Positions 16,655-26,986 of a DNA stretch of 64,000 nt are shown here, piece after piece. Location of the stretch: the NCBI GenBank assembly GCA_016192135.1, contig JACPUR010000041.1, forward strand, positions 1 through 64,000. The letters run 5' to 3'. Position 1 is the stretch's first letter. Each line of letters starts with the position of its first letter. Made by a program: the position numbers and the translations under genes. Source of the stretch: Candidatus Tectomicrobia bacterium. GTDB taxonomy: Bacteria > UBA8248. Under the pieces are notes generated by a model. It worked only from the letters and a program-made list of their open reading frames with translations. It was not told where the DNA came from and made no database searches.

Positions 16655-16733
16655 TCAGGGTGGCGGCCCGGTCAAAATGACAACACGTGCTCCCCTCAAA
16701 AAACCGTGAGCTAGAAGGATGCACGGGTCTTTT

Positions 16734-16812
<79 letters not shown>

Positions 16813-16821
16813 AAAAGCGAT

Positions 16822-17532
16822 CTATTTCCCGCCCGGCTCGGGCCAGCCGTAGCGCCCGATGAGGCGGACAAAAACGCATGGAACGAGATCCTGGGAGCGG
16901 CGGAAGGTGCCGTCCCGCCCCCTCTCGATGCGGACGAGGACCTGCCCTTCCTCCCCGCCGAGCGGCATCACCAGCCGCCCCTCCGGGGCCAGCTGGTCCA
17001 GCCAGGGCTGGGGCGGCTCCACCGCGGAGGCCGCGGCGAGGATGGCGTCGAAGGGCGCCTCCTCGGGCCAGCCGTAGGTGCCGTCGGCGGTCCATAGGAG
17101 GAAGTTCGCGTATCCCGCCCGCTCGAGGCGCTCCCGCGCCGTCCGGGAAAGCTCGGGCACGCGCTCGATGGCCCGGACCTTGGCGGAAAGCTCCGCCAGA
17201 AGGGCCGTAACGTACCCCGATCCCGCGCCGATCTCAAGCACCTTCTCCTCCCCCCGGAGGCCAAGCGCCTGAAGGCTGGCGGCCACCATGTAAGGCTGAG
17301 AGATGGTCTGGCCGTACCCGATGGGAAGGGCCTTGTCGGTATAGGCTTCCTCCCGGAAGACGTCGGGGACGAAGAGATGCCGGGGCACGCGCCGCATCGC
17401 CTCGATGACGCGCGAATCGCGGATGCCGCGGGCGATGAGCTGGTTCTCGACCATGTCCTGCCGCGCGCGGCGGAACCGCTCCTCCTCGCGGCCCCAATGT
17501 GCCGCGGCCGATCCTTTCACTGGAGATTCCAT
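16822..17532 (-). CDS. pcm: Protein-L-isoaspartate O-methyltransferase
   Basis: A 236-residue repair enzyme that methylates isoaspartyl residues in damaged proteins with SAM. The hallmark segments are [32 protein letters not shown] and the SAM loop [18 protein letters not shown]. The N terminus has a 20-residue extra piece compared with the shortest homologues. The ATG at 17532 lies inside the end of surE (16-base overlap), so translation is coupled; the longer frame is an out-of-frame reading of surE. surE-pcm is a classical pair, and the NlpD-like gene that often follows is instead 7 kb away in this window. Confidence 0.95.
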   Translation of the reverse strand: MESPVKGSAAAHWGREEERFRRARQDMVENQLIARGIRDSRVIEAMRRVPRHLFVPDVFREEAYTDKALPIGYGQTISQPYMVAASLQALGLRGEEKVLEIGAGSGYVTALLAELSAKVRAIERVPELSRTARERLERAGYANFLLWTADGTYGWPEEAPFDAILAAASAVEPPQPWLDQLAPEGRLVMPLGGEEGQVLVRIERGRDGTFRRSQDLVPCVFVRLIGRYGWPEPGGK

Positions 17533-18272
17533 TTCTCGAGTTCCCGCAAGGTGTCGTGATCCGTCATGTCCAGCCGGACGGGGGTGACCGAGATGGCCCG
17601 GTGGGCGATGGCGTCGAAATCCGTGTCGGGTTCCTCCACCCATTTCAGACCGCTTCCCCCGATCCAATAATACGCCCTGCCCCTCGGATCGATCTTTTCG
17701 ACAATGGCATCGCCGTAAATCCGCTTTCCCTGGCGGGTCACCCGCACCCCCGAGCACTCCTCCCTCGGCACGTTCGGGACGTTCACGTTCAGGAGGACCC
17801 CCGGCATGAGCCTCCGCCGGAGCATCTCGGAGGCCATCTTGCAGGCGAATTCCGCCGCCAAATCGTACAGCATCGGGCGGCCAGGCTCATAGACGATCGA
17901 AAAGGCGGCCGCCCGCACCCCCAGCAGGGTGGCCTCCATGGCCGCAGCCACCGTGCCGGAGTAGGTGATGTCGTCGCCCAGATTCGCGCCCCGGTTGATG
18001 CCCGAGAGGATGATGTCCGGCCGCTCGTCCTTGAACAGGCCGTTCAACGCGAGGTTGATGCAGTCGGTGGGGGTGCCGTCCACGGCATACCACCCCTCCT
18101 CCAGGAGATCCACCCGGAGGGGCCGGTGGAGGTTGAGAGAGTGGCCGGCGGCGCTTTGCTCCCGGTCGGGAGCCACCACCGTCACTTTCCCCAGGGGCCG
18201 GACGGCCTCATGGAGCGCGCGCAGCCCCGGGGACGTGATGCCATCGTCGTTGGATAAAAGGATTCGGACCAT
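17517..18272 (-). CDS. surE: 5'/3'-nucleotidase SurE
   Basis: A 251-residue metal-dependent nucleoside-monophosphate phosphatase. The N terminus ILLSNDDG (4-11) supplies the metal-binding aspartates D9 and D10. APDREQSAAGHSLN carries the conserved serine, and DIILSGINRGANLGDDITYSGTV the asparagine ligand and the active-site loop. The ATG at 18272 puts the first strand at the normal place; a TTG 45 bases earlier is possible. It is followed by pcm with an overlap. Confidence 0.96.
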   Translation of the reverse strand: MVRILLSNDDGITSPGLRALHEAVRPLGKVTVVAPDREQSAAGHSLNLHRPLRVDLLEEGWYAVDGTPTDCINLALNGLFKDERPDIILSGINRGANLGDDITYSGTVAAAMEATLLGVRAAAFSIVYEPGRPMLYDLAAEFACKMASEMLRRRLMPGVLLNVNVPNVPREECSGVRVTRQGKRIYGDAIVEKIDPRGRAYYWIGGSGLKWVEEPDTDFDAIAHRAISVTPVRLDMTDHDTLRELEKWNLQ

Positions 18273-18374
18273 GCAACCAGAGGGCGCAAAAGGGGCGAAA
18301 AGAGATGACAAGGACAAGTATATGGGCCCCTGCCAGGGAAGGTCAAACGGGGACGGCAGGCGCCAGGGAAAGGC

Positions 18375-18569
18375 TCAGGCGAAGATATCCAGTCCGTTGG
18401 GGGATTGAAGGGCGTTGGCCGCCCCCAACAGAATGAAGAGGCGCTTGTCCGCGATCTGTCCCGAAGAGACCAGCTGGTTCACTTCCGCGCGGGCGCTGGC
18501 GACCGCCCCGTAAATAAGGGGGGGCCGGATGCCCCGCACCACAGCCAAAACCAGGTTGGCGTCCGCCAT
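18375..18569 (-). CDS. Small hypothetical protein (64 aa) upstream of surE
   Basis: A 64-residue protein starting MADANLVLAVVRGIRPP, preceded by GGAGGAGAGAG, an excellent ribosome site. It is mostly helical, without a signal peptide, cysteines or a recognised family. It lies about 100 bases upstream of surE on the same strand. The role is unknown; an in-frame upstream ATG (18665) lacks a ribosome site. Confidence 0.6.
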   Translation of the reverse strand: MADANLVLAVVRGIRPPLIYGAVASARAEVNQLVSSGQIADKRLFILLGAANALQSPNGLDIFA

Positions 18570-18667
18570 CTCTCTCCTCCTCCATGAGGAGCCATCAATT
18601 ATCCAAGCATCCTTGCTTGAATATGGCATTTCCCTCTTTTTATCGGCCGGTATCCCTAAAGGCATGA

Positions 18668-20167
<1,500 letters not shown>

Positions 20168-20191
20168 CCCGCCCCTAAGGAAGGAAGATTG

Positions 20192-20668
20192 ATGCCGAGC
20201 CATGAATTCCAGGACCCCCGCATCATCCGGAACATCCTCCGGATGCGGCGGATCGCCATGGTAGGCCTTTCCGGCAACACCATCCGTCCCAGCTATTTCG
20301 TGGGGTACTACCTCAAGCGGATGGGCTTCGAGGTCATCCCAGTCAACCCGCGCTACGAGGAGATTCTGGGGCTGCGCTGCCACCCGAGCCTTTCCGCCAT
20401 CCCTCAGCCCCCCGAGGTGGTGGACGTCTTCCGCAAGCCCGAGGAAATCCCCGAGGTTGTGGATGAGGCCATCGCCGTGGGCGCCAAGGCACTGTGGCTC
20501 CAGTTCGGCGTCATCAATGAGCCCGAGGCCCGGCGGGCGCGGGAGGCGGGCCTCAGCGTGGTCATGGACCGGTGCATGAAGATTGAGCACGGGCGCTGGC
20601 GGGGGAGTCTCCAGTGGGCCGGAATTCGCACGGGGGTGATCACATCGCGAAAAGAACCCCTGATCTGA
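20192..20668 (+). CDS. CoA-binding protein (YccU/DUF-type CoA_binding)
   Basis: A 158-residue Rossmann-like protein. Its CoA-binding signature is RRIAMVGLSGNTIRPSYFVGYYLKRMGFEVIPVNPRYEEILGLRCHPSLS, in which the VGxS...RPS and PVNP elements are typical of YccU proteins and the N-terminal domain of acetate-CoA ligases. It is followed by VDVFRKPEEIPEVVDEAIAVGAKALWLQFGV. It probably senses or carries CoA; the partner is unknown. The gene is cotranscribed with metY. AAGGAAGG precedes the ATG (20192); a TTG directly before it was not chosen. Confidence 0.9.
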   Translation: MPSHEFQDPRIIRNILRMRRIAMVGLSGNTIRPSYFVGYYLKRMGFEVIPVNPRYEEILGLRCHPSLSAIPQPPEVVDVFRKPEEIPEVVDEAIAVGAKALWLQFGVINEPEARRAREAGLSVVMDRCMKIEHGRWRGSLQWAGIRTGVITSRKEPLI

Positions 20669-20714
20669 GGGCGATCCGGGTGGTCAGGGGGGTAAAAAAA
20701 CACCCCTCCCTCAG
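20665..20714 (+). terminator. Possible terminator hairpin overlapping the CoA-binding gene stop
   Basis: CTGAGGG (20665-20671) pairs with CCCTCAG (20708-20714), enclosing AGGGGGGT and ACCCCT around an A7 loop. No clean T run follows on the plus strand, so this may be a stabilising hairpin or a weak terminator. Confidence 0.4.
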
Positions 20715-20827
20715 AAAAAACCTGATTTCTTTGTTGCGAAAACTACTCAACCTCTTGTAAATTCACTGAAAGCGGCGCCGCCTCGCATTGGGCTGTCTTT
20801 TAGATTCGTCGCCTTTTCGAGGAAAAG

Positions 20828-21532
20828 ATGCAAAAGCGCGGCTTCCCGTGCGGGCGCGTTCTGGCGTTCGCGCTCCCGGCAATCCTCTTCCTGGCCGCCC
20901 CCTCTTTCGGCGCACCGCTGCACACCTTGGATTCCATCCGCATCGTCCCGCTGGCGGGGGCTCCCCGCACAGCCAAGGGAAAAATCTCCCTACAACCTTC
21001 CCAAGGGGAGATCTATGCGTTGCCGGGTGGCGGATGGGTCGAGACGGGCCCGCAGGACCGCGTCCTGATTTGGCTGCAGAGCCAGCCGGGCTGCCAATTC
21101 CTCCTCGAGCCCGAGAGCCGCTTGGTTCTCCATCCTGGACGCCGGGCGGACGCGCCGGAATATGTCGTCGCCAAACTGGAAAGGGGCGTGTTGCGCGTCC
21201 CCAGCGAGGGGTGCCGGACCGCCCTCGAAGTGACCACCTCCGTAGGCCGCCTGCTGAGCCACGGCGCCCGGTTCTCAGTGAAGGCCACCGACGGCTGGAT
21301 TTCCGTCTTTCATCAAGCGGGCAATCTGCAACTCATCTTCCAGGACCAGACCGTCCCCCTGCGGACCTCGACCGTCACCACCATCTCCAGCACCGGCAGC
21401 CACCGGATCACTTCCTTCACGGAAGCGGACAAAGAGCCGGCCCCGGCCAATCTCCTGCCCCGGCGCCCCTCCCGGGGGGAATCTCCCGCCGTGCCGAACG
21501 TCTCCCCGGTTTCGGCGTCCGGAAGGCCTTGA
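20828..21532 (+). CDS. Exported FecR-domain-like protein
   Basis: A 234-residue protein with a signal peptide (FALPAILFLAAPSFGAP, cleavage after FGA). The core resembles the FecR periplasmic domain: 'G.....LQPSQGEIYALPGGGWVETGPQDRVLI', 'ESRLVL', 'LERGVLRV' and 'TSVGRLLSHGARFSVKATDGWISVFHQAGNL', that is repeated beta-hairpins ending in the 'GTrF.V....g.t.V.v..G.v' pattern. No sigma factor or TonB receptor is nearby, so it is probably one of the stand-alone secreted FecR-like proteins. GAGGAAAAG precedes the ATG. The C-terminal 40 residues are proline/serine-rich and disordered. Confidence 0.75.
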   Translation: MQKRGFPCGRVLAFALPAILFLAAPSFGAPLHTLDSIRIVPLAGAPRTAKGKISLQPSQGEIYALPGGGWVETGPQDRVLIWLQSQPGCQFLLEPESRLVLHPGRRADAPEYVVAKLERGVLRVPSEGCRTALEVTTSVGRLLSHGARFSVKATDGWISVFHQAGNLQLIFQDQTVPLRTSTVTTISSTGSHRITSFTEADKEPAPANLLPRRPSRGESPAVPNVSPVSASGRP

Positions 21533-21585
21533 CGGCACCCGCCCCTTAGCATTAGTAATTAGCCCCCTGCGGTTGCACCATCGGT

Positions 21586-21662
<77 letters not shown>

Positions 21663-21695
21663 TCCTATATCGCTCTCCGGGAAGAGGCCCTCCCC

Positions 21696-21965
21696 GTGCG
21701 AATCCGCCTCGCCCTTGCCTTGGTTCTCGCCATCCTCCCTGCCTCCGCTCCGGCCCAGGAACGGCGGGAGGGGGACCCGGGCCGGGTGGAATTTTTCACC
21801 CCCGGCTCCCGCCGCGCCGGCTACGCCGTCATCGACCCATCTTCGGGACGAATGGACTTCTACGACAGCCAATCCCGCCGCACCGGCTACGGAAAAATCG
21901 AAAACGGCCGCATCGAGCGCTTCGACCTCCGCTCCCGCCGCATTGGACAGGGAAAAACCCGTTGA
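21696..21965 (+). CDS. Small exported repeat protein (SRRxGY units)
   Basis: An 89-residue protein with a signal peptide (IRLALALVLAILPASAPAQ). The mature part is three imperfect units of the pattern 'F-x3/4-SRRxGYxxI-x-GRx': VEFFTPGSRRAGYAVIDPSSGR, MDFYDSQSRRTGYGKIENGR and IERFDLRSRRIGQGK. The units resemble short beta-hairpin repeats of uncharacterised secreted proteins. The GTG at 21696 has GGGAAGAGG upstream and begins only 33 bases after the tRNA. Its stop overlaps the TTG start of the DinB-like gene (TTGA). Confidence 0.7.
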   Translation: MRIRLALALVLAILPASAPAQERREGDPGRVEFFTPGSRRAGYAVIDPSSGRMDFYDSQSRRTGYGKIENGRIERFDLRSRRIGQGKTR

Positions 21966-22527
21966 GCCTGGCCCTGACGCCGGAGCAACAGTTCGACGCT
22001 GCCTTCGCCTCCGCGTTCGAGGACCGCAAGGAGCTCTTTCGTTTCCTGGGAGGCGTGACCGAGGAACAGGCGCGCTGGAAGCCGCCAGAGGGGGAATGGT
22101 CCGTTTTGGAGGGCCTGGAGCACGTCCTGCTCACCGACGCGTTCTTCCAGTCCGCCATGCTTGAGGCGCTCAAGGAGGCCGGCGCCTCCGGCCGGTGGGA
22201 CAACTCCGTCCCCGGCGCGTTCAAGATGACGCTGGAGGCGCTCCGGCGGCGGGAGCAGGGGCACGTGGATGCCCCCCCCCCCCGCTCCACCCCAAGGGAC
22301 GGACCGGCTTGCGAGCGATGACAGGGGAGCTGATGCCCGGCCGGGAAGCGGTGCGGGAGGCGCTTCTCGCGTGGCGCGGCCGGGACCTCAGCCGCCTCGT
22401 GGTCCCCTCCCCCCGCTATGGGGCGCTCAACGCCTACGAGCGGATCATCTATTCGGGCATCCATGACGCGCTCCACCAGGAACAGATGGAGCGCGTGACC
22501 CGCCAGCCCGGCTTCCCCGGCCGCTAA
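21962..22527 (+). pseudogene. DinB-family protein, reading frame broken at a C12 tract
   Basis: The first frame runs from TTG 21962 (LTPEQQFDAAFASAFEDRKELFRFLGGV...) to a TGA at 22319-22321. The continuation (GREAVREALLAWRGRDLSRL...YGALNAYERIIYSGIHDALHQEQMERV) lies in another frame to 22527. Joined, the two make a normal DinB/DUF664-like four-helix protein with metal-ligand histidines in VLEGLEHVLL and IHDALHQEQ. The break is at twelve Cs (22272-22283); 13 or 10 Cs would restore the frame. This may be a sequencing or assembly error, slippage-based phase variation, or true decay. The family are putative metal-dependent thiol-using enzymes. Confidence 0.8.
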
Positions 22528-22545
22528 ATCTGCCTCACCTAAAAA

Positions 22546-22571
22546 CGCAGGGGCGGCCGGCCACCCCTGCG
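22546..22571. terminator. Bidirectional hairpin between convergent genes
   Basis: CGCAGGGG (22546-22553) pairs perfectly with CCCCTGCG (22564-22571), with GGCCGGCC in the loop. It lies between the ends of the DinB-like gene and the DUF4340 gene. A5 precedes it, giving a T tract for the minus-strand operon. Confidence 0.75.
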
Positions 22572-22606
22572 AATTCCCTGCATCGCGACAGATACGAACA
22601 ACCGCC

Positions 22607-24445
22607 CTACGAGGCGCTCTCCGGCTTCTTGATCCAATCATCCACCTTCGCCGGGAGCTTCTTCTCGACGAGATCCCGCCTCACCTTCAGGATGCGGGGG
22701 TCCTCCCCCACCTGGACGAACAGATGCTCCCTCGTGCCCTTCCCGGCGAACGTGATGGGCCCCCAGGTCTTCCCCTTCGCGTCCACGACGCTGATCCGCG
22801 CCAAGAAATTCTTGAAATCCGCCTCGCCGCCGGGAGCCGCCTCGCCCTGGGACTCGATTTCGTCCACGATGCCGAGGAATTCGCCGATGCGGCCCTGGTC
22901 CGGCTCCTTTCCGGCCGTCTTCTCCATCCGCCACTCCTCGCCCGCCCGGCGGACCGCCACCGACTGCCCGCCCGGGAACGAAGCCTCGATGCGCGCCACA
23001 TCCTTCAGCTCATCGACCCGCACCAGGCGCCGGTCGCTCAGGTAGAAGCCCGTCTTGAAAATCTTCTCGACATCCTTTCCGCCGAACGCGAAGAGCCGCT
23101 TTTCGCCCTCCACCCGGCCGTAGGCCTTGCCATCCCTTAAGGGGCCCAGGATGAAGCTCTTCCGCTCCTCGGGGCCGTCCTTCTTCGGCTTGAGCCAGAC
23201 CGTCGCCCGGCGGATGGCTTTCGGGCCGTCGAGCCCGTATTTGGAAAGGTCCCCGCCCGGCTCGTCCACGAACTCCACGGCGTTCGCCCACTTGATGTCC
23301 CACATCACGTCGTCGATGTGCTTGTGGCGCCCCTCCAGCTTGGCTTCCTTCCCGCCGGCGGGAGTGAGGGCGATCTCCCATTTCCTCTTTTCGAGCCTAC
23401 GGATGTCCACCGTCTCCTCCGGCTTCTCGAGACGGATCCGGGTGACGTGGTCCACGTCGTAGTCCACCATCACCTTGCGCCGGACCTTGAAGGGCGTGGC
23501 CGGGAGATCTTCGCGCACCTTCTCGGCGACCATGAAGACCGGCCCGCCCGAGAGGCGGCGCCCGTAGTAGTAGGTCTTCTGGACCTTCTTCCCCTTCTCT
23601 TCCTCCTCGACCTTCTTGGGCGCGCCCAGGAGGAAACCCTCGGCCGGCTTGCCCTTAGGCTCCGTGTAGAGCTGGACCACGAGGCCCGCCGGTGCGAGCC
23701 CGTACTGGGCGAGGTCCTTCGGGTCCTCCTCGACGAAGCTGTGCACCTTCTCCCAGCGCAGGGTGGTGGCGATGCCCTCGGTCTCGACGGAGTCGGCGCG
23801 ATCCTGGACGGGAGAAGTCATCTCCCACGAGTCCTTAGCCTTGCGGACCAGCGTGAACGAGGCCTTGCCCTGGGGCTCGACGACGATCTTCTGTATCTTT
23901 TCCGTGTCGAGATTGACGATGCTCCGGTCCCGGAGGCTGAAGACCTTGTAGTTGAAGGCGCTGTAATCGTTCAGCGGCAGGGTGAAGACGCCGCCGTCCT
24001 TGACCGAGGCGTAGCGGAATTCCTTGGTGGGGGTGAGGTCCCCGATGCTCAGCACGATGTCGTCCTGCCCCTTGATGCCGAAGGTGAGCTTCAGGTAGGG
24101 CTCCTTCAGGCCGAACTCGGCGGAATCGGGGGCCTTGGGGATCCGCCTCTCCTCCTTCATCCCGGCGGCCACCTTGAGCATGCGCTCCATCGCCTCCTCG
24201 TCCACGGCCGCGTCCACGGGCTTGACGAAGCGCCAACCCTTCTCCGTCCGGATGATCTGGTAGGGCTCGTCCTTCCGGTCCACCGAAACGCGCATCAGGT
24301 TCTTCGCATCGATGCCCTTGAGCACCTTCAGGCGGAGCTCCTCGCGTTCCTTCTTCTCCGAGGCCCATTTCACGTCGTAGAGGTAGTAGGCCCCGCCCGC
24401 GATCGCCAAAACCAGCAATAGGATGAGATTTTTCCGCGGATTCAC
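22607..24445 (-). CDS. DUF4340 protein, last gene of a GldAFG-type transporter operon
   Basis: A 612-residue protein with an N-terminal membrane anchor (ILLLVLAIAGGAYYLYDV) and a large periplasmic region. The latter contains repeated DUF4340 units, for example YQIIRTEKGWRFVKPVDAAVDEEAMERMLKVAAGM and FTLVRKAKDSWEMTSPVQDRADSVETEGIATTLRW, each a small alpha/beta module reading 'W.l..P....d...v..ll..l'. In many genomes it follows gldG-like genes and may help couple the ABC machine to envelope substrates (inference). The start is GTG, overlapping the GldG-like stop (GTGA). Confidence 0.85.
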   Translation of the reverse strand: MNPRKNLILLLVLAIAGGAYYLYDVKWASEKKEREELRLKVLKGIDAKNLMRVSVDRKDEPYQIIRTEKGWRFVKPVDAAVDEEAMERMLKVAAGMKEERRIPKAPDSAEFGLKEPYLKLTFGIKGQDDIVLSIGDLTPTKEFRYASVKDGGVFTLPLNDYSAFNYKVFSLRDRSIVNLDTEKIQKIVVEPQGKASFTLVRKAKDSWEMTSPVQDRADSVETEGIATTLRWEKVHSFVEEDPKDLAQYGLAPAGLVVQLYTEPKGKPAEGFLLGAPKKVEEEEKGKKVQKTYYYGRRLSGGPVFMVAEKVREDLPATPFKVRRKVMVDYDVDHVTRIRLEKPEETVDIRRLEKRKWEIALTPAGGKEAKLEGRHKHIDDVMWDIKWANAVEFVDEPGGDLSKYGLDGPKAIRRATVWLKPKKDGPEERKSFILGPLRDGKAYGRVEGEKRLFAFGGKDVEKIFKTGFYLSDRRLVRVDELKDVARIEASFPGGQSVAVRRAGEEWRMEKTAGKEPDQGRIGEFLGIVDEIESQGEAAPGGEADFKNFLARISVVDAKGKTWGPITFAGKGTREHLFVQVGEDPRILKVRRDLVEKKLPAKVDDWIKKPESAS

Positions 24446-26205
24446 CGTAGCTGCCTTCTCCGAACGTAAACGGCGGCACCGGCCAAAAGGATGAACAGAG
24501 GGAGCGTCCACACCGTCAGCAGCCGGACGAACATGCCTTCGCCCTCTCCGACGAAGAGCGGCTCGCCGATCCGGCGCTTGGCCGCGATGGAGATGAGTTC
24601 CTGCTCGCCCCCGAGCCAGTTGACGGCGTTGAGCACGAGGTTACCGTTGCCCTGCGCGCCGATGAAGGCGTCGCTGGCCACGTCGGCGTCGCCGAAGACG
24701 GCGATCTTCGCCTCCTTGGGTTTGGCGTCCTTGCCCGGAGCGGGCTTGGCCTCCGGGGCGCCTTCCTTCTTGTCCCCGGCGGCGTAAGCGTCCAGGGAGA
24801 CGGTGACGGCCGTGACGATGGGGATCGGGCCGTCCTTCTTCTCCTTGGGATCGAAGACCAGCTTGTTGTCCTGCACGCCGAGGCGGGGGACGGTGAAGCT
24901 GCCGGGGCCGGTCTTCACCAGCTCCTCGGCCTGGATGCCCCGCTTGGGGTCGGCCTTTCCCGCGACCTTCCGGGCCGTGGGGAAAACCGTGGCCAGGCCC
25001 CGGAGCTGATTCGTGACCGGATGAACCCCGTAGTCGGCGGCGAACGGCGTCAGCTCGTTCCCGCCGGCGAGGGCGAAGCGCACCGCCTGGGGATCGAGGA
25101 CGATGGATTCGGGTATCTCGAACCCGTACCGCTCGAGCAGACCGATGAGCCGCCCGCGGGGGGTGTCGGGCTCGAGGAAGACGAGCAGCCTGCCCCCGCG
25201 TTTCAAGAAGCCGTCCAGCGCCTGGGCTTCGGCCTCCTCGATGTCCTTCTTGGGAGCGGCGATGACGACGAAGTTGGCGTCCTCGGGCACCCCTTTCTCC
25301 CCCTGCCGCAGCAGCAAGAGGTCGTCCAGCCGGTAGTTGTCGTCCCGCATCCCGGTGGCGAGGGTGGAGAGCACCTCGCGGCCTGTCCCGGAGTAGGGCC
25401 GCTCGCCGTGGCCGGTGAGGAAGTAGACCTTCTTCTGCTCGGTCTGGATGGTCTTAAGGATGGCGTTGGCGATGGCGTTCTCGGAGAGGTCGTAGATCTT
25501 CTCCGAACGGAAGGTCTTCTTCTCCTCCTGGGCTTCCTTCTCCCCGGGCTTGGCCGCCGGAGGGGCGGCGGCGGGGGTGGATGGCGTGGCGGCCTTTGGC
25601 TCCTGCGCCTCCTTTTTCCCCGCCGCGGCGCCGTCCTTGGCCCCGTCCGCGAGAGGATGCACCACCACGATGGTGCCATAGGCGTCCACGTCGTAGCGCT
25701 TGGCCAGGCGCGGGTTGGCGTCCAGATCCACGAAGCGGTAGGTCACCTGCTTCGACTGGTTGGCGTACTGCTGGAGGATGTCCTCCACCTGGGTGCGCTC
25801 GAGGGTCCGCACGAAGGCGATAAACTCGACGCGCTGCTTCTCGCGGTCGAGGCGATCAAGAAGCTGGACCGTCTTCGGCGAGAGGCTGAAGAAATTGCCC
25901 GGCGTCATGTCCCACCGCTTGTAGTGCTTCACCGAGAAGAGCTCGACCACCGACAGGATGCCGGCCACGATGACCACCATCGCCGCCACCTGGATGCCCG
26001 TCCGGGTGGAGCGGTGCCGCATTCCGCCCCTCAGCTCGCCCCGGGAGGCCCAGAGCGCGTAGCCCAGGAGGAGCGCCCCCACCCCGGCCGCCGCGTACGT
26101 CCAGTAGGGGACGCCGGAGAACCGGTCCCCGGAGAAATAGCCGAGCACCGCCACCACAAGGAGGGCCGCCGCGGCGATGAACAGGTACAGGTTTCTGTTT
26201 TGCAC
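24442..26205 (-). CDS. GldG-family ABC transporter auxiliary protein
   Basis: A 587-residue membrane protein with two N-terminal helices (7-23 and 36-51), a third near 70-90, a long periplasmic part and one C-terminal helix (LLTVWTLPLFILLAGAAVYV). Conserved GldG features include RWDMTPGNFFSLSPKTVQLLD (97-117) and YFLTGHGERPYSGTGREVLS. A charged A/P/K/E-rich linker (about 187-232) divides the ABC_transp_aux domain and looks disordered. In gliding Bacteroidetes, GldG works with GldA and GldF; elsewhere the function is unknown. The GTG start follows GGAGGG. Confidence 0.87.
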   Translation of the reverse strand: MQNRNLYLFIAAAALLVVAVLGYFSGDRFSGVPYWTYAAAGVGALLLGYALWASRGELRGGMRHRSTRTGIQVAAMVVIVAGILSVVELFSVKHYKRWDMTPGNFFSLSPKTVQLLDRLDREKQRVEFIAFVRTLERTQVEDILQQYANQSKQVTYRFVDLDANPRLAKRYDVDAYGTIVVVHPLADGAKDGAAAGKKEAQEPKAATPSTPAAAPPAAKPGEKEAQEEKKTFRSEKIYDLSENAIANAILKTIQTEQKKVYFLTGHGERPYSGTGREVLSTLATGMRDDNYRLDDLLLLRQGEKGVPEDANFVVIAAPKKDIEEAEAQALDGFLKRGGRLLVFLEPDTPRGRLIGLLERYGFEIPESIVLDPQAVRFALAGGNELTPFAADYGVHPVTNQLRGLATVFPTARKVAGKADPKRGIQAEELVKTGPGSFTVPRLGVQDNKLVFDPKEKKDGPIPIVTAVTVSLDAYAAGDKKEGAPEAKPAPGKDAKPKEAKIAVFGDADVASDAFIGAQGNGNLVLNAVNWLGGEQELISIAAKRRIGEPLFVGEGEGMFVRLLTVWTLPLFILLAGAAVYVRRRQLR

Positions 26206-26209
26206 GTCT

Positions 26210-26986
26210 TCATGCCCTCCAGCGGTAGTACTCGAGCGACCGCATCGCCAGGAACAGGCAGAGAATGTTGACGTTCAGCAGGAAGATCACGTCGCGCGTG
26301 TCGATGATGCCGCGGATGGCGTTCCTCAGGTGCAGGCCGATGGACAGGTGGCGCAGCACCGCCGCCAGGACGGGCCCGGCCGACGCCGCGAGGAAGTCCA
26401 TGATGAAGCTCATCAGCAGAATCATGAAGGCCGCCGTGGCGGCGATGATCTGGTTCGAGGTCCACGAGCTCGCCATCACCCCCACCGACAGGAAAGCGCT
26501 TCCCAGCAGCAACATCCCCAGGTAGGCGGCAGCCACGACCGGCCATTCCACCGTGGCATGCAGGCTCACGATGGCCGGATAAACCAGGGTGATCGCCAGC
26601 ATCATGGCGTAGAGCAGGAGGACCGAGAGGAATTTCCCGGCCAGCAGGTGGCCATCGCGCAGCGGATAGGTCAGGAGCAGCTCGATGGTCCCCAGCTTCT
26701 TCTCCTCGCTGAAGAGCCGCATCGTCAGGATGGGCGTCAGGAAGAGGAGCACCACGCTCACGCTCGCGAAGACGGGCTCGAGCACCGCCGACGTGGGTGT
26801 GATGTTCATCTGCGCCGCCGCCTGCGGGTTGCGGGCGAGCTGCATCGAGATGAGGACATAGTTGAAGAACGAACCCGAGAAGAAGATGCCCATGAGGAAG
26901 GTCCAGGCGCCGAGGACCACGTAGGCGATGGGCGAGAAGAAGAAGGAGGCCAGCTCCCGCCTGCAGATTAGCCAGACGTTACGCAC
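26210..26986 (-). CDS. ABC-2 type permease, GldF-like
   Basis: A 258-residue permease with six helices. It begins VWLICRRELASFFFSPIAYVVLGAWTFLMGIFF and contains LTPILTMRLFSEEKKLGTIELLLTYPLRDGHLLAGKF, the signature of the GldF/NosY-like ABC-2 group. The GTG start follows AAGGAG and overlaps the ATPase stop by 8 bases. With the GldA-like ATPase it would form an exporter or a force-transmitting complex in the inner membrane; no transported substrate can be inferred. Confidence 0.9.
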   Translation of the reverse strand: MRNVWLICRRELASFFFSPIAYVVLGAWTFLMGIFFSGSFFNYVLISMQLARNPQAAAQMNITPTSAVLEPVFASVSVVLLFLTPILTMRLFSEEKKLGTIELLLTYPLRDGHLLAGKFLSVLLLYAMMLAITLVYPAIVSLHATVEWPVVAAAYLGMLLLGSAFLSVGVMASSWTSNQIIAATAAFMILLMSFIMDFLAASAGPVLAAVLRHLSIGLHLRNAIRGIIDTRDVIFLLNVNILCLFLAMRSLEYYRWRA

